A stretch of DNA of 64,000 nucleotides from Streptantibioticus cattleyicolor NRRL 8057 = DSM 46488 (GCF_000240165.1 NC_017586.1:62001-126000); one strand, 5' to 3'. Positions 1-10,200 are shown, counted from the first letter of the stretch. Notes: generated by a model not told the origin, from the sequence alone. Numbers and translations are program-made.

Positions 1-1
1 G

Positions 2-250
2 GGCCCGGCCGGTTCCGGCGCCGACCACGAAGTGGCCTTCCCGGTCTTCCAGTACCGGGGCCTGGCCGACGAGGTGATCCCCACCGCCACCGAGGACGCC
101 ACCCGGCAAGCGTACTGCCGGGCCGGGATCACCACCGCCTGGAAGACCTACCCCGGTGACCACCTGCTCACCGACAAGGAGGCGGTGAACGACGCCGTCG
201 GCTGGTTCGCCGACCGCTTCGCCGGCAAACCGGCGCCCGACGACTGCTGA
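2..250 (+). CDS. alpha/beta hydrolase, secretory-lipase-like, C-terminal fragment
   Basis: The reading frame is open from the left edge, so only the last 82 residues are present. They show the end of an alpha/beta-hydrolase fold: a beta strand (PVFQYRG) leading to LADEV, where the acidic triad residue is expected, and later YPGDHLL, which carries the likely catalytic His. This spacing fits the bacterial secretory lipase/esterase group. The nucleophile Ser lies outside the window. An internal GTG at 32 is in frame but cannot be the true start, because coding continues upstream of it. Substrate cannot be inferred. Confidence 0.75.
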   Translation, partial: GPAGSGADHEVAFPVFQYRGLADEVIPTATEDATRQAYCRAGITTAWKTYPGDHLLTDKEAVNDAVGWFADRFAGKPAPDDC

Positions 251-408
251 TCCGCCGCGCGGGCCGCCTTGCCCCGGCCGCGTGTTGTCAGCAAAGTGAC
301 AAGACGCGGCCGGGCAATCCGCGTTCCGGTCAGCAGCGCGCGCCCGGACGGGCCGGTACGGTCGACGGCCCGGAGCGGTCCCGCCACGCGGAAGGAGCGG
401 CAGCCACG

Positions 409-1617
409 GTGTCGGAGCGCAAGCTTTCGGTCCATGAACCGTTCAGCCGGTTACCGCCCCAGCTCCACGACCACTTCCTGCCGTACCTCCCCCAGGTCTC
501 CGAGGACGTCGTGGCGGCCATCCAGACGCAGATCCCGGAGTACGCGCGCCCCGCCGACCCGACGTACACGCGCACCGTGCGCACCGGGGTGGAGCAGGGG
601 CTCACCTTGTTCATGGAGCGGCTGCGGCAGCCGGTGGGCGCCTCGGAGTCGGTGATCGACACCTATCGCAGCATCGGCCGCGGGGAGGCCAACGAGGGGC
701 GCAGCCTGGACGCCTTCCAGGTGGCGCTGCGGCTGGCGGCGCGGGTCACCTGGCGGCGCATCAACGAGCTGGCCGACCCCGAACTGGTGCCGCGCGAGGT
801 GCTGGCCGCGCTCGGTGAGGCGATCCTGCTGCACCTGGACGAGATAGCCGAGGCCACCTCCGCCGGGTACACCGAGGCCCGATTACGCGCCGCCGGGGAG
901 CTGCAACGGCGGCGCCGGCGGCTGCTGGAGATGCTCATCAGCGAACCGCCCGCGCCCGCGGAGGTCGTCAGCGACCTGGCGCACGCCGCCCAGTGGCCGG
1001 TGCCCAGGGACATCGCCGTGCTCGTGGTGGACCACGCCGGCGAGCCGGAGGCGGCGCCGCCGATGGTCCCGCCGGAGTTCCTGGCCCGCTTCGACTCCCG
1101 TCCCGGTTGTGTGGTCGTCCCCGATCCGGACGGCCCCGGCCGGGACCGCGCCGTCGACCTGGCGCTGCGCGGGCACCGCGCCGCCCTGGGGCCGACGGTG
1201 CCGGTGCCGCAGGGCGCCCGGTCGCTGCGCTGGGCCACCGAGGCGCTGGTGCTGGCCCGCCGCGGCATCCTCCCCGGTGACCAGGTGGTGCGCTGCGCCG
1301 AGCATCTGGCGACCATGCTGCTCTTCCGCGACGAGGCGCTCACCGACGCCCTCGCCGCCCGCCATCTGGGCCCGTTGCAGAGCGTGCGCCCGCCCCATCG
1401 CGACCGGCTCGCGGAGACCCTGCTGTGCTGGTTGCAGAGCGGGCGCAACGCCAACGAGGTCGCGGTGCGCCTCGGTATCCATCCGCAGACCGTGCGTTAC
1501 CGGCTGCGGCAGCTCGACGACCTCTTCGGCGATCTCCTCCAGGACCCCGACGCCCGCTTCGAGCTGGAACTGGTGCTGCGCGCGGCCCGGTTGCGCGAGG
1601 GTCGCGGCGCCGGGTGA
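409..1617 (+). CDS. PucR-type helix-turn-helix transcriptional regulator
   Basis: A 402-aa cytoplasmic regulator. The C-terminus (about residues 343-374) contains NEVAVRLGIHPQTVRYRLRQ, the helix-turn-helix typical of the PucR/CdaR C-terminal family (HTH_30). The N-terminal half is helical and lacks a recognisable ligand domain, resembling the RsbT-co-antagonist-like/PucR regulators common in streptomycetes. The GTG at 409 follows a GGAAGGAG-like ribosome site. It is probably monocistronic or weakly coupled to the CapA-type gene 32 bp downstream. The target is unknown; a nearby hydrolase or its own gene is possible. Confidence 0.85.
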   Translation: MSERKLSVHEPFSRLPPQLHDHFLPYLPQVSEDVVAAIQTQIPEYARPADPTYTRTVRTGVEQGLTLFMERLRQPVGASESVIDTYRSIGRGEANEGRSLDAFQVALRLAARVTWRRINELADPELVPREVLAALGEAILLHLDEIAEATSAGYTEARLRAAGELQRRRRRLLEMLISEPPAPAEVVSDLAHAAQWPVPRDIAVLVVDHAGEPEAAPPMVPPEFLARFDSRPGCVVVPDPDGPGRDRAVDLALRGHRAALGPTVPVPQGARSLRWATEALVLARRGILPGDQVVRCAEHLATMLLFRDEALTDALAARHLGPLQSVRPPHRDRLAETLLCWLQSGRNANEVAVRLGIHPQTVRYRLRQLDDLFGDLLQDPDARFELELVLRAARLREGRGAG

Positions 1618-1649
1618 GGGACCATGGGACGGGAGAGGTGGTGCCCGCG

Positions 1650-2615
1650 ATGACGGTCAGGCTGGCGCTGGCCGGGGACACGATGCTCGGCCGCGAGGTG
1701 GCGGGGCGCCTCGCGCGGTGCGGGGCCGACGCGCTGTTCGCGCCCGAGGTCGGGCGGGCCGCCGCCGCGGCCGATCTGTTCGTGCTCAACCTGGAGTGCT
1801 GCGTCTCCGACCGCGGCGCCCCGGCCCCCGTCCCCGGCAAGCCGTTCTTCTTCCGCGCCCCGCCCGGCGCGGTGCGCGCGCTGGCCGGGCTCGGGGTGGA
1901 CGCCGTCACGCTCGCCAACAACCACGCCCTGGACTTCGGCCCCGAGGCCCTCGCGGACACCCGTGAGCTGCTGGCCGGGGCGGGGATCGCGGCGGTGGGC
2001 GCGGGGCCGGACGTGGCCGCCGCGCGGGCCCCGGCGGTGCTGACCGCGGGCGGGGTACGGGTCGGGCTGCTGGGCGTCACCGATCACCCGGAGGAGTTCG
2101 CGGCCGGTCCGGACCGGCCCGGCACCGCGTACGCGGATCTGTGGTCGGGGGTGCCGGGGTGGCTCACCGACGCGGTGGCCGCGCTGCGGGAACGGTGCGA
2201 CGTGGCCGTGGTCACCGTGCACTGGGGGCCCAACATGACGCCGCGGCCGGTGGCCCACGTACGCCGCTGCGCGCCTGGGTTGCTGGCGGCCGGCGCCACC
2301 GTGGTGGCCGGTCACTCGGCCCACGTACCGCACGGTTTCACCCGGCGGGTGCTGTACGACCTCGGGGACTTCATCGACGACTACGCGGTGCACCCGGTGC
2401 TCCGCAACGACCTCGGGGTGCTGTGGCTGGTGACGCTGGACGGCCCGGTGGTGCGACGGGTCGACGCGGTGCCGCTGGCGCTGGACTTCTGCCACACCCG
2501 GCGGGCGGTGGGCGCCGAGTACGCCTGGATGCGCGACCGGCTCACCTCGGCCTGTGCCGAACTGGGCACGCCGCTGGGTGACATGGGCGACCGCCTCACC
2601 GCGCGCTGGGTGTGA
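1650..2615 (+). CDS. CapA family protein (poly-gamma-glutamate synthesis-type metallophosphoesterase fold)
   Basis: A 321-aa protein of the PGA_cap/CapA family, a calcineurin-like metallophosphoesterase fold. Visible motifs are LAGDTMLGRE near residue 7, NLECCVSD near 45, LANNHALDFG near 88, VTVHWG near 187 and AGHSAHVPHGF near 220; their Asp/Asn/His residues form the metal site. I chose the ATG at 1650, which follows a GGAGAGG site; in-frame GTGs at 1638 and 1641 lie too close to it. No signal peptide or membrane anchor is seen, unlike capsule-associated CapA, so a cytoplasmic hydrolase role is as likely as polymer synthesis. No capB/capC genes are nearby. Confidence 0.85.
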   Translation: MTVRLALAGDTMLGREVAGRLARCGADALFAPEVGRAAAAADLFVLNLECCVSDRGAPAPVPGKPFFFRAPPGAVRALAGLGVDAVTLANNHALDFGPEALADTRELLAGAGIAAVGAGPDVAAARAPAVLTAGGVRVGLLGVTDHPEEFAAGPDRPGTAYADLWSGVPGWLTDAVAALRERCDVAVVTVHWGPNMTPRPVAHVRRCAPGLLAAGATVVAGHSAHVPHGFTRRVLYDLGDFIDDYAVHPVLRNDLGVLWLVTLDGPVVRRVDAVPLALDFCHTRRAVGAEYAWMRDRLTSACAELGTPLGDMGDRLTARWV

Positions 2616-2734
2616 CGGCGGGCCCGGCGCGGCCACGGGTACGCTTGGCTCGGCCCCGTGAGTGGATCATGCTCGGGGCGACAGCGCCGCACCGCGGTGG
2701 GGCGTGCGAACAACGGGACCTTCAGGGGGTACCA

Positions 2735-3184
2735 GTGACCTGCTTCTTCGATCCTTCCCACGCTCCGGGCAGCGTCAGCGTGATGTGGGCCCCGCAGTGG
2801 GGCGTCTCCCGGCCGATCCAGGCGTGCGGGCCGTGCGCGCAGCGGGTGCAGACCACCCCGCCGCCGTTCTACATGCCGCAGGGCGCCGCGGCCGGTTACC
2901 CGCAGCCCACCGCCGGTTACCCGCAGCCCGGCTACCCTCAGCAGGGTTACGCCCAGCCGTCCGGCGGCTACGCCCAGCCCGGTTACCCGCAGCGGCCCGG
3001 GCACAGCACCGCGGCCGTGGTCGGCGCGGGCGTGGCGGGGCTGGCGGCCGGCGCGCTCCTCAACGAGATGCTGGACGACCACGAGCCGCAGGTGATCGAG
3101 AACACCACGATCGTGGAGAACAACTACTACGAGGGCGACGAGTACGACACCGTCGTCACCGACGACGACGGCGGCTTCTTCTAG
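2735..3184 (+). CDS. small GYPQ-repeat protein with glycine-zipper segment, function unknown
   Basis: A 149-aa protein. The N-terminal 45 residues contain Cys pairs (a CGPC near residue 30) that could form a small zinc ribbon. They are followed by a low-complexity run of GYPQP/GYAQP repeats (about 50-90), a Gly/Ala-rich hydrophobic stretch (VVGAGVAGLAAGALL) and a very acidic C-terminus ending DDDGGFF. I chose GTG 2735 because AGGGGG lies 5 nt upstream; an ATG at 2669 and a GTG at 2612 are in frame but have poorer sites. I do not recognise a named family. The glycine zipper suggests membrane association or self-assembly. Confidence 0.7.
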   Translation: MTCFFDPSHAPGSVSVMWAPQWGVSRPIQACGPCAQRVQTTPPPFYMPQGAAAGYPQPTAGYPQPGYPQQGYAQPSGGYAQPGYPQRPGHSTAAVVGAGVAGLAAGALLNEMLDDHEPQVIENTTIVENNYYEGDEYDTVVTDDDGGFF

Positions 3185-3230
3185 CCCGCCGGCGGACCGC
3201 CGACCGGCCGGGAAGCGGCCAGGGCGCACA

Positions 3231-3276
3231 CAGGGCACCGGCCCGGCCGACTGATGTCGGCCGGGCCGGTGCCCTG
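3231..3276. terminator. perfect 21-bp hairpin, bidirectional terminator
   Basis: A perfect 21-bp inverted repeat (arms 3231-3251 and 3256-3276, loop TGAT) lies between the convergent 2735-3184 gene and the permease ending at 3305. Position and strength fit a bidirectional terminator; no long U tract is present, as is common in actinomycetes. Confidence 0.8.
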
Positions 3277-3304
3277 TTCGGCTGGGTCCGTCGATCGGAT
3301 CCGG

Positions 3305-4948
3305 TCAGTGGCCGCCCTCGTCGACCACGGTGACGTCGGCGATGTTCCGCTCGATCTCCGGGGCGGGCAGCGCGGTGGCCCGGGCCCAGTAGTAGATGCC
3401 CAGCGAGAAGACCGCGATCACGGCCATGTCCCACCACAGCGGCAGGTTGCCCTTGGAGCCGTCGCCGAAGCCGCCCTGCCAGGAGATGACGCCCATGCCG
3501 ATCAGGTAGACCGGCAGCCACTGGGCGGCCTTCCAGTCCAGCCGGGGCGCCTGCGGCAGCCCCTTGCGGTGCGCGTAGGTGGCGTACCCGCCCAGCAGCA
3601 GGTAGCCGAGGACGATGGCGATGCCCAGGCGCCACAGGGTGCCCCAGCCGGACCAGTAGATGATGAAGCTGGAGATGACGAAGGAGACCGGGGATATCCA
3701 CGAGCCGCCGGGCAGCCGGTAGGGGCGCGCCCGCTCCGGCAGCCGGTCCCGCAACACGCCGAAGGCGAGCGGGGCACCGGCGTACATCAGCACGCTCGCC
3801 GAGGTGATGAAGCTGACCAGCTGCTGCCAGCTCGGGAAGGGCAGGAAGCAGACGACGCCGGTGACGAACGAGATGATCAGGCCGAACCACGGCACGCCGC
3901 GCTTGTCGGTGCTCTCGAAGAGCTTGGGCGCGTAGCCGTTCTTGCTCAGGCCGTAGGAGATGCGCGAGGTGGAGGTGGTGTAGATCAGGCCGGTGCCGCC
4001 GGGGGAGATCACCGCGTCGACGTAGAGGACGACGCCGAGCCAGCCGAGGCCGACCAGGGTCGCCAGACCCGCGAACGGGCCGCTGATGCCGGCGAAGTCG
4101 AGGTTGGCCCAGCCCTTGGCGAACGAGGCGCCGGGCAGCGCGCCGATGAAGACGACCTGGAGCAGCAGGTAGATCAGGGCGCCGATGGCGACCGAGCCGA
4201 GCGTGGCGCGCGGGATGTCGCGCTTGGGGTTGCGGCTCTCCCCGGAGAGCTGGATCGCCTGCTCGAAGCCGAGCAGGGCGAAGATGATGCCGCTGGTGCT
4301 GATCGCTCCGAGGATGCCCTTGACGCCGAACGGGGCGAAGCCGTGCGAGGTGAAGTTGCTGCCGTGGAAGTGGGTGGCGGCGAGCACGAAGATGGTGAAG
4401 AGCGGCACGGCCACCTTCCACCAGGTGGCGGCGCTGTTGGTGTGGGCGAGCAGCCGGACGCCGAGGAAGTTCACCGCCACGAAGACGGCCATCAGCACGA
4501 CTGCGACGACGAAGCCGCTGATGGTCAGCGTGGAGTCCTTGTGCTGGAGGCCCTGGGCCCAGTGCCAGTGACCGGCGTAGCCGATCATGGCCTCGACCTC
4601 GATCGGGGCCACGGTGGCCGCCTGGAGCCAGGAGAACCAGCCGAAGGACATGCCGGCCAGGCCGCCGAAGGCGTAGTGCGGGTAGCGGGCGGTGCCGCCG
4701 GCCACCGGGAAGAGGCCGCCGAGTTCGGCGTGGACCAGGGCGAGCAGCACGATCGCCACGGCACCGATGCCCCAGGAGATGATGGCGGCCGGTCCCGCCA
4801 CGACGACGGCGTTCTTGGCGCCGTACAGCCAGCCGGAGCCGATGATGGATCCGACGGACGCCCACATCAATCCGATCAGACCGACATCGCGGCGCAGGGT
4901 GCTGGGATCACGTGCCGTCTGCGGGGCGTACTGGTCAACGCTAGCCAT
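3305..4948 (-). CDS. APC superfamily amino acid permease
   Basis: A 547-aa integral membrane transporter. The N-terminus has the APC signature (SVGSIIGSGWLYG in TM1, residues about 32-44), followed by about a dozen hydrophobic segments; an ISTSGIIFALLGFEQAIQLSGE segment matches the TM6 region of amino acid-polyamine-organocation permeases. The last about 20 residues are charged and cytoplasmic. The substrate cannot be assigned. The ATG at 4948 gives the normal N-terminal length for the family. It stands alone, with a 288-bp region upstream that also holds the terminator of the ceb operon. Confidence 0.9.
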   Translation of the reverse strand: MASVDQYAPQTARDPSTLRRDVGLIGLMWASVGSIIGSGWLYGAKNAVVVAGPAAIISWGIGAVAIVLLALVHAELGGLFPVAGGTARYPHYAFGGLAGMSFGWFSWLQAATVAPIEVEAMIGYAGHWHWAQGLQHKDSTLTISGFVVAVVLMAVFVAVNFLGVRLLAHTNSAATWWKVAVPLFTIFVLAATHFHGSNFTSHGFAPFGVKGILGAISTSGIIFALLGFEQAIQLSGESRNPKRDIPRATLGSVAIGALIYLLLQVVFIGALPGASFAKGWANLDFAGISGPFAGLATLVGLGWLGVVLYVDAVISPGGTGLIYTTSTSRISYGLSKNGYAPKLFESTDKRGVPWFGLIISFVTGVVCFLPFPSWQQLVSFITSASVLMYAGAPLAFGVLRDRLPERARPYRLPGGSWISPVSFVISSFIIYWSGWGTLWRLGIAIVLGYLLLGGYATYAHRKGLPQAPRLDWKAAQWLPVYLIGMGVISWQGGFGDGSKGNLPLWWDMAVIAVFSLGIYYWARATALPAPEIERNIADVTVVDEGGH

Positions 4949-5065
4949 GAGGGCCTCTCGAAAAATGGGATGAGATTGAGAGTTGCCTCAGAGTAGGGAG
5001 AGTTAAGTGCTCTGCAAAGATCCCGTGTCTGAATAGTTACCTTCCCTGCCGCCGCATCGCAGGTA

Positions 5066-5104
5066 GGCGCGGGTCAGGGCGCAATTTCCGCCCTCACCCG
5101 CGCC
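5066..5104. terminator. hairpin downstream of bglC
   Basis: Arms 5066-5081 and 5089-5104 form a 16-bp stem with one mismatch and a 7-nt loop, about 130 bp beyond the bglC stop codon. It is the likely terminator of the cebEFG-bglC transcript. In the other direction a short T-rich run follows it. Confidence 0.55.
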
Positions 5105-5236
5105 TCTTTGGACCCTGTCCGGCTAATCGGACCCAGCAGACACAAGGTCCACACAGAACGGGACCTTGGAAATCCAGTTTCTGTGAAGTAAAGGAATGCG
5201 ACATTCCCGCCGGACGGCCGCGGCGGCCCCGGCGGG

Positions 5237-6667
5237 CTACCCGGCCGGCGGCAACTCCCCGGTGCGCGCGACCTCGGCGTACCAGCGCGCGCTCGACTTG
5301 GGGGTGCGCACCTGCGTGGCACGGTCCACCCGCACCAGCCCGAAACGCTTCCCGTAGCCGTGGGACCACTCGAAGTTGTCCAGCAGCGACCACACGAAGT
5401 AGCCCCGGACCGGGGCACCATCGCTGATCGCCCGGTGCGCCGCGGCGAGGTGATCGTGAATGTAGCGGATCCGGTCGGGATCGTGCACCATTCCGGACGC
5501 GTCGGGTTGGTCGTCGAAGGCGGCGCCGTTCTCCGTGATCAGCAGCGGCAGCCCCGGATGGTCGGCGCTCAGCCGCATCAGCAGGTCGTACAGGCCCGAG
5601 GCGTCGATCGCCCAGCCCATGGCGGTGCGCTCCCCGTCCGGCCGCCGGAAGTCCACCCGGTCCGCCCCTGGCCAGGGCGAATGCGTGGTGGAGCCGTGTC
5701 CGTCGGCGCGCTGCGCGGGCCGTCCGTCGGGGGCGGCGGCGACCAGGGTCGGGGTGTAGTAGTTGACGCCGAGCGCGTCGAGCGGCTGATGGACGGCGCG
5801 TTCGTCGCCGTCGCGCACGAAGGACCAGTCGGTGACCGACGCGGTGTCCTCGACGAGGTCCGCCGGGTAGCGGCCGTGCAGCATGGGACCGGTGAAGACG
5901 CGGGTGCCCAGCGCGTCGATGCGCCGGGCGGCGTCCAGGTCGGCCGGGTCGTTCGAGGCGGCGCGCACCAGATGGGGGTTGAGGCAGACCGAGACCCCGG
6001 CGTGCCCCGGCAGCACGGCGCGCAGCGCGCTCACCGCGAGGCCGTGCGCGAGGTTGAGGTGGTGGGCGGCGGCGAGCGCGGCGGCCGGTTCGGTGCGGCC
6101 GGGCGCGTGCACCCCGGAGCCGTAGCCCAGGAAGGCGCTGCACCACGGCTCGTTGAGGGTGGACCACAGCGGCACCCGGTCGCCCAGGGCGGCGCCGACC
6201 AGGGCCGCGTACTCGGCGAAGCGGTACGCGGTGTCCCGGTGCGGCCAGCCGCCGGCGTCCTCCAGCTCCTGCGGCAGGTCCCAGTGGTAGAGGGTGAGCG
6301 CCGGCTGGATGCCGTGCGCCAGCAGGTCGTCGACGAGGGCACGGTAGAAGTCCAGGCCGCGCTGTACGGCGGGGCCGCGCCCGGTGGGCTGCACCCGGGG
6401 CCACGAGACGGAGAACCGGTAGGCGCCCACCCCGAGGCCGGCCATCAGCGCCACGTCCTCGGCCCGGTGGTGGTAGTGGTCCACCGCCTCGTCCCCGGTG
6501 TCGCCGCCGGTCACGGTGGCCGGGCGGTGGCTGAAGGTGTCCCAGATCGACGGGGTGCGGCCGTCCTCGCGCACCGCGCCCTCGATCTGGTAGGCCGAGG
6601 TCGCCGTCCCCCACAGGAATCCGGTGGGGAACCGCAGGGTTCCGGGGTCGCGGGCGGGTTCGGTCAT
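5237..6667 (-). CDS. bglC: GH1 beta-glucosidase BglC
   Basis: Hydrolyses imported cellobiose/cello-oligosaccharides to glucose in the cytoplasm. The 476-aa GH1 protein shows the N-terminal [18 protein letters not shown]-type signature, the acid/base Glu in STLNEPW (about residue 168) and the nucleophile Glu in LLITENG (about residue 375). No signal peptide is present. I chose ATG 6667, preceded by GGGAG. An in-frame ATG at 6751 overlaps the cebG stop (ATGA) and would add 28 low-complexity residues; translational coupling makes it a real alternative. It is last in the operon, exactly as bglC is in characterised Streptomyces ceb loci. Confidence 0.93.
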   Translation of the reverse strand: MTEPARDPGTLRFPTGFLWGTATSAYQIEGAVREDGRTPSIWDTFSHRPATVTGGDTGDEAVDHYHHRAEDVALMAGLGVGAYRFSVSWPRVQPTGRGPAVQRGLDFYRALVDDLLAHGIQPALTLYHWDLPQELEDAGGWPHRDTAYRFAEYAALVGAALGDRVPLWSTLNEPWCSAFLGYGSGVHAPGRTEPAAALAAAHHLNLAHGLAVSALRAVLPGHAGVSVCLNPHLVRAASNDPADLDAARRIDALGTRVFTGPMLHGRYPADLVEDTASVTDWSFVRDGDERAVHQPLDALGVNYYTPTLVAAAPDGRPAQRADGHGSTTHSPWPGADRVDFRRPDGERTAMGWAIDASGLYDLLMRLSADHPGLPLLITENGAAFDDQPDASGMVHDPDRIRYIHDHLAAAHRAISDGAPVRGYFVWSLLDNFEWSHGYGKRFGLVRVDRATQVRTPKSSARWYAEVARTGELPPAG

Positions 6668-6747
6668 CGATGGCTCCCAATCGTGCGGGGTCGGGCGGCG
6701 GGAGGTACGCGAGGCCGGGCGGCGCGGGGCGGACGGGGTCGCCTGGC

Positions 6748-7617
6748 TCATCCCTTCACCGCCCCCTGCATCACACCGCCGACGATCTGCTTGCCGAAGA
6801 GCGCGAACGCCACCAGCAGCGGCACCGTGGCGATCACCGCGCCGGCCATGATCACCGCCTCGTTGATGTTGTATCCGCCGCCGATGCCGGCCAGCGCCAC
6901 CTGCAACGTCGGGTTGCCGGTCGGGGTGAGGGCGATCAGCGGCCACAGGAAGTCGTTCCACGCCTGGACGAAGGTGAGCATGCCGAGCACCGCCATGGCG
7001 GGACGGGCGGCGGGGAAGACCACGTGCCACACGATGCGCAGCGAGTTGGCGCCGTCGGTGCGGGCGGCCTCCAGCAGTTCGGTGGGGAGCGCCTCGCTCA
7101 GGTACTGGCGCATGAAGAAGACACCGAACGCGGTCACCAGGCCGGGCAGGATCACCGCCTGGAGGTGGTCGGTCCAGTGCAGCCCGGAGATCAGCTGGAA
7201 CAGCGGCAGGACGCTGAGCTGCGGCGGCACCGCGATGGTGGCGACCACCAGCGTCAGCAGCACGTTGCGTCCGGTGAAGCGCAGCTTGGCGAAGGCGAAG
7301 CCGGCGAAGGTGGCGAAGAGCACGGTGGCCGCGGTCACCGCGCCGGCCACGATCACCGAGTTGACCAGCGCCAGGCCGAGGGAATGGGCACCGGGTCCGT
7401 TGTAGTTCCACACCGCCCGCAGGTTGCGCAGCAGGTTGCCGCCGGGCACCAGCGGCGGCGGGCTCTGGGCGATCCGGCTCTGCGAGGTGGAGGCGGCCAC
7501 CACCGCGAAGTACAGGGGGAACAGCGAGGCCACCGCCACCACGGTCAGCACCAGATACGCCAGCGGTCCGCCGTGCCGTTGCCGTCCGGCCCGTACGCCC
7601 AGGCGCAGGCTCGTCAT
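6748..7617 (-). CDS. cebG: cellobiose/cellotriose ABC transporter permease CebG
   Basis: A 289-aa MalG-type inner-membrane permease with about six transmembrane segments. The EAA loop that contacts the ATPase is visible ([23 protein letters not shown], from about residue 187). It pairs with CebF to move cello-oligosaccharides delivered by the lipoprotein CebE. Its ATG overlaps the cebF stop by ATGA, so it is translationally coupled. No ATPase gene is in the operon; in streptomycetes the shared ATPase MsiK, encoded elsewhere, energises this transporter. Confidence 0.92.
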   Translation of the reverse strand: MTSLRLGVRAGRQRHGGPLAYLVLTVVAVASLFPLYFAVVAASTSQSRIAQSPPPLVPGGNLLRNLRAVWNYNGPGAHSLGLALVNSVIVAGAVTAATVLFATFAGFAFAKLRFTGRNVLLTLVVATIAVPPQLSVLPLFQLISGLHWTDHLQAVILPGLVTAFGVFFMRQYLSEALPTELLEAARTDGANSLRIVWHVVFPAARPAMAVLGMLTFVQAWNDFLWPLIALTPTGNPTLQVALAGIGGGYNINEAVIMAGAVIATVPLLVAFALFGKQIVGGVMQGAVKG

Positions 7618-8636
7618 GTCCGTCCTCCCGCCCTGCCGCGCCGCAGCCGGACGGCCACCGCGTTGGCGGCGCCGATCAGCACCGCGAGGAAGAAGATCAC
7701 CCATGCGACGGCGGCGGCCCGGCCCAGGTGCTCGGAGCTGAAGGCGAGCCGGTAGACGTAGAGCGCGAGGGTGGAGTACTGGTTGTCCGGGCCGCCGTTG
7801 ATGCCGAGCTGGCTGCCGCCGAACAGATAGGGCTCGCCGAAGAGTTGGAGCGAGCCGATGGCCGAGATGATCGCGGTGAAGAGGATGGTGGGCCGCAGCG
7901 CCGGCACGGTCACCCGGCGGAACTGCTGCCAGCAGTTGGCCCCGTCGATCGACGCCGCCTCGTACAGCTCCTGCGGGACGGCCTGCATGGCGGCGAGGTA
8001 GATCAGGGTGTTGTAGCCGGTCCACCGCCAGATGACGATGGCGGAGACGGCCAGTTGTGAACTCCACGACCCCGCCTGCCAGGCGACCGGGGGCACCCCG
8101 AACCAGTGCAGCACCCAGTTGACGAAGCCGGCGTCGTCCTGCTGGAAGATGAACTGGAAGATCAGCGCCGCGGCGGCCACCGAGGTGGCGTAGGGGGCGA
8201 GCAGCGCCACCCGGAAGAACGCCCGGCCGCGCAGCCGGTAGTTGAGCAGGTGGGCCAGTCCGATGGCGGCCAGGAGCTGCGGCACCGCGGAGAGCACACC
8301 GATGGTGAAGGTGTTGCGCAGCGACTTGAGGAAGACCTGGTCGTGCAGGAGCGAGGTGTAGTTGTCCAGCCCGGTCCAGGTCATCTCGTTGGGGGCCAGC
8401 GTGCTGACGGAGTGCAGCGAGGTCCAGCCGGTCCACACCAGCGGGAAGACCCCGAAGGCGGCGAAGAGCAGGAAGAAGGGGGCGACGAACAGGTAGGGGG
8501 TGAGGCGTACGTCGAGCCGGTAGAGCCGGCCGCGCCAGGTGGGGCGGGCGGGCGGTGGCGGGTGGTGCGGTGCGGGGCCGGCCGGGGGCGGGGGCTGGGG
8601 CCCGCTCCCCCGGGCGGCGGTGGCGGACACGGCCAC
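7614..8636 (-). CDS. cebF: cellobiose/cellotriose ABC transporter permease CebF
   Basis: A 340-aa MalF-type permease. A Pro-rich cytoplasmic N-terminus (about 45 residues) precedes six hydrophobic segments. The EAA motif [20 protein letters not shown] lies in the C-terminal third. GTG 8636 is preceded by AAGGAG at good spacing. It sits 93 bp after cebE and overlaps cebG by 4 bp. Assignment to CebF rather than another sugar system rests on synteny (CebR box, cebE, bglC). Confidence 0.92.
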   Translation of the reverse strand: MAVSATAARGSGPQPPPPAGPAPHHPPPPARPTWRGRLYRLDVRLTPYLFVAPFFLLFAAFGVFPLVWTGWTSLHSVSTLAPNEMTWTGLDNYTSLLHDQVFLKSLRNTFTIGVLSAVPQLLAAIGLAHLLNYRLRGRAFFRVALLAPYATSVAAAALIFQFIFQQDDAGFVNWVLHWFGVPPVAWQAGSWSSQLAVSAIVIWRWTGYNTLIYLAAMQAVPQELYEAASIDGANCWQQFRRVTVPALRPTILFTAIISAIGSLQLFGEPYLFGGSQLGINGGPDNQYSTLALYVYRLAFSSEHLGRAAAVAWVIFFLAVLIGAANAVAVRLRRGRAGGRT

Positions 8637-8729
8637 GGCGTTCTCCTTGGGCGGGGTCGGTGCGGTTGCCTGCGCGGGGGCGGCCGGGACGCCGCGGTGG
8701 TGTCGGGTCCCGGTGCCGCGCGCGCCGGG

Positions 8730-10064
8730 TCAGCCGGTGGTGTCCGTCCGGATCTGCGTCATGGTGGCCTGCCACGCCTGGTCAGGGCTCTGGTGGCGCT
8801 GTTCCATCAGCAGCACGCCGTTGCCCATGTCGTTGCGGATGACGCCGTCGTAGCGGCCGATCGGGGCGGCCGGGATCTTCCGCGCGGCCTCGGAGAAGAT
8901 CCGGCCGATGGGGGCGCCGGACAGGAAGGCGTTCTTGGCGCCGGCGACTTGGGGCAGCGGGTAGGCCTTGACGTTGGACGGGAAGTTGCCGACGTTGGGG
9001 GTGGCGAAGACCTTGGCCTCCTGCGGGGCGTCGGTCAGCCAGCGCACCAGTGCCTCGGCCTCGGCCACGTGCCTGCCCTGGGCGGGGACGGTCAGGTAGG
9101 AGCCGCCCCAGTCGGAGGCCTGCGGGGCGGTGGCCACGTTCCACACCCCGGAGTTCTTGGGCCCGGCGTCGTTGACGATGTTGGCCATCTGCCAGGCGGG
9201 GCAGATGGTGGTGGCGAAGGTGTTGCCGGAGAAACCGGCCGACCACTGCGTGGAGAACTGCGCGATGCCGCCGGTCTCGCCAGCCGCCACCGCCTGCCCG
9301 GCCAGCCGCCAGGCGGCCTTCACCGCCGGGTTGGTCTCGTACACCGGATTGCCGGAGGTGTCGTAGTACTGCTGGGCGCCGCTGCCCACCACGCTGTTGA
9401 ACAGGCCCTCGCCGCTGTCCAGGAAGTAGGTGCCCTTGGGGGCGTGCTGCTGGTAGCGCTTGCCCACCACGTTGACGAAGGTGTCCCAGCTTCCGGTCCA
9501 CAGCGCGCCGACCGCGGCGGGGTCGGTGGGCAGCCCGGCGGCCTTGAACAGCTTGGTGTTGTAGCAGACCGCCTCCGGCCCCAGGTCGGTGCCGAGGCCC
9601 ACCACCTTGCCGTCCGCGGCCTTGCCCTGCGCCCACTTCACCGGTGCCCACGAGGACGGGTCGACCCCGGACACCTTGGACAGGTCGGCGAACTTCCCGG
9701 CCAGCGTGGTGGTCACCTGGCCCATGCGCGAGATGTCGAACGCCTGGATGTCGGCGGCGCCGGAACCGGCCGCGAGGTGGGCCTGGGTGGCGTTCCAGTA
9801 GTTCTGCTCGTTGGAGTTGTTGTCCTCGACGATCTTGATATCGGGGTGGAGCTTCATGTATTCGGCAAAGAGGCCCGCGCCCTTGTCGTTGTAGCCGAAC
9901 GTCCCGAAGTCACCGACCTTCAAGGTGATGGTCCCGGAGGAGGCGGACGTCTCCCCCGGGCCGTCGGAGCATCCGGCGAGCAGACCGGCGGCGAGCGCCG
10001 CGGCGGCGGCCACCACCGGCAGGCGGCGGCGTGGCCGGTGAGGGTGCGGACGGGAGGTGGACAT
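8730..10064 (-). CDS. cebE: cello-oligosaccharide-binding lipoprotein CebE
   Basis: A 444-aa extracellular substrate-binding protein of the family 1 sugar-binding group. The signal peptide ends in lipobox LLAGC (about residues 28-32), so the mature protein is lipid-anchored at Cys. The body shows typical features of this group, including KLFKAAGLP and a C-terminal EAEALVRWLTDAP segment. A perfect AGGAGG precedes ATG 10064. It is first in the cebEFG-bglC operon, directly downstream of a CebR operator at 10187-10200, so expression is expected to rise with cellobiose or cellotriose. Ligand assignment rests on synteny. Confidence 0.93.
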   Translation of the reverse strand: MSTSRPHPHRPRRRLPVVAAAAALAAGLLAGCSDGPGETSASSGTITLKVGDFGTFGYNDKGAGLFAEYMKLHPDIKIVEDNNSNEQNYWNATQAHLAAGSGAADIQAFDISRMGQVTTTLAGKFADLSKVSGVDPSSWAPVKWAQGKAADGKVVGLGTDLGPEAVCYNTKLFKAAGLPTDPAAVGALWTGSWDTFVNVVGKRYQQHAPKGTYFLDSGEGLFNSVVGSGAQQYYDTSGNPVYETNPAVKAAWRLAGQAVAAGETGGIAQFSTQWSAGFSGNTFATTICPAWQMANIVNDAGPKNSGVWNVATAPQASDWGGSYLTVPAQGRHVAEAEALVRWLTDAPQEAKVFATPNVGNFPSNVKAYPLPQVAGAKNAFLSGAPIGRIFSEAARKIPAAPIGRYDGVIRNDMGNGVLLMEQRHQSPDQAWQATMTQIRTDTTG

Positions 10065-10186
10065 GGCGGAGCCCTCCTGAATGGCGACTGGCTGGCGCGC
10101 GGTTGGGCGCGAGAAGCTGCGGCTGGACGGCGGTGCGCGGTGGTTCACAGTTCGGTGACATGTGACAAGTGAAGTGTCGGCTACTG

Positions 10187-10200
10187 TGGGAGCGCTCCCA
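10187..10200. promoter_or_regulatory. CebR operator TGGGAGCGCTCCCA between cebR and cebE
   Basis: A perfect 14-bp palindrome identical to the CebR box known in Streptomyces cellulose utilisation. It lies about 123 bp from the cebE start and 129 bp from the cebR start, so it can repress the operon and possibly cebR. In characterised species cellobiose/cellotriose releases CebR. Confidence 0.92.

Noticed and set aside
5237-7411. bglC frame extending far upstream as if fused to a transporter
   Set aside because: The upstream part is cebG read out of frame. The real start is 6667 or the coupled ATG at 6751.
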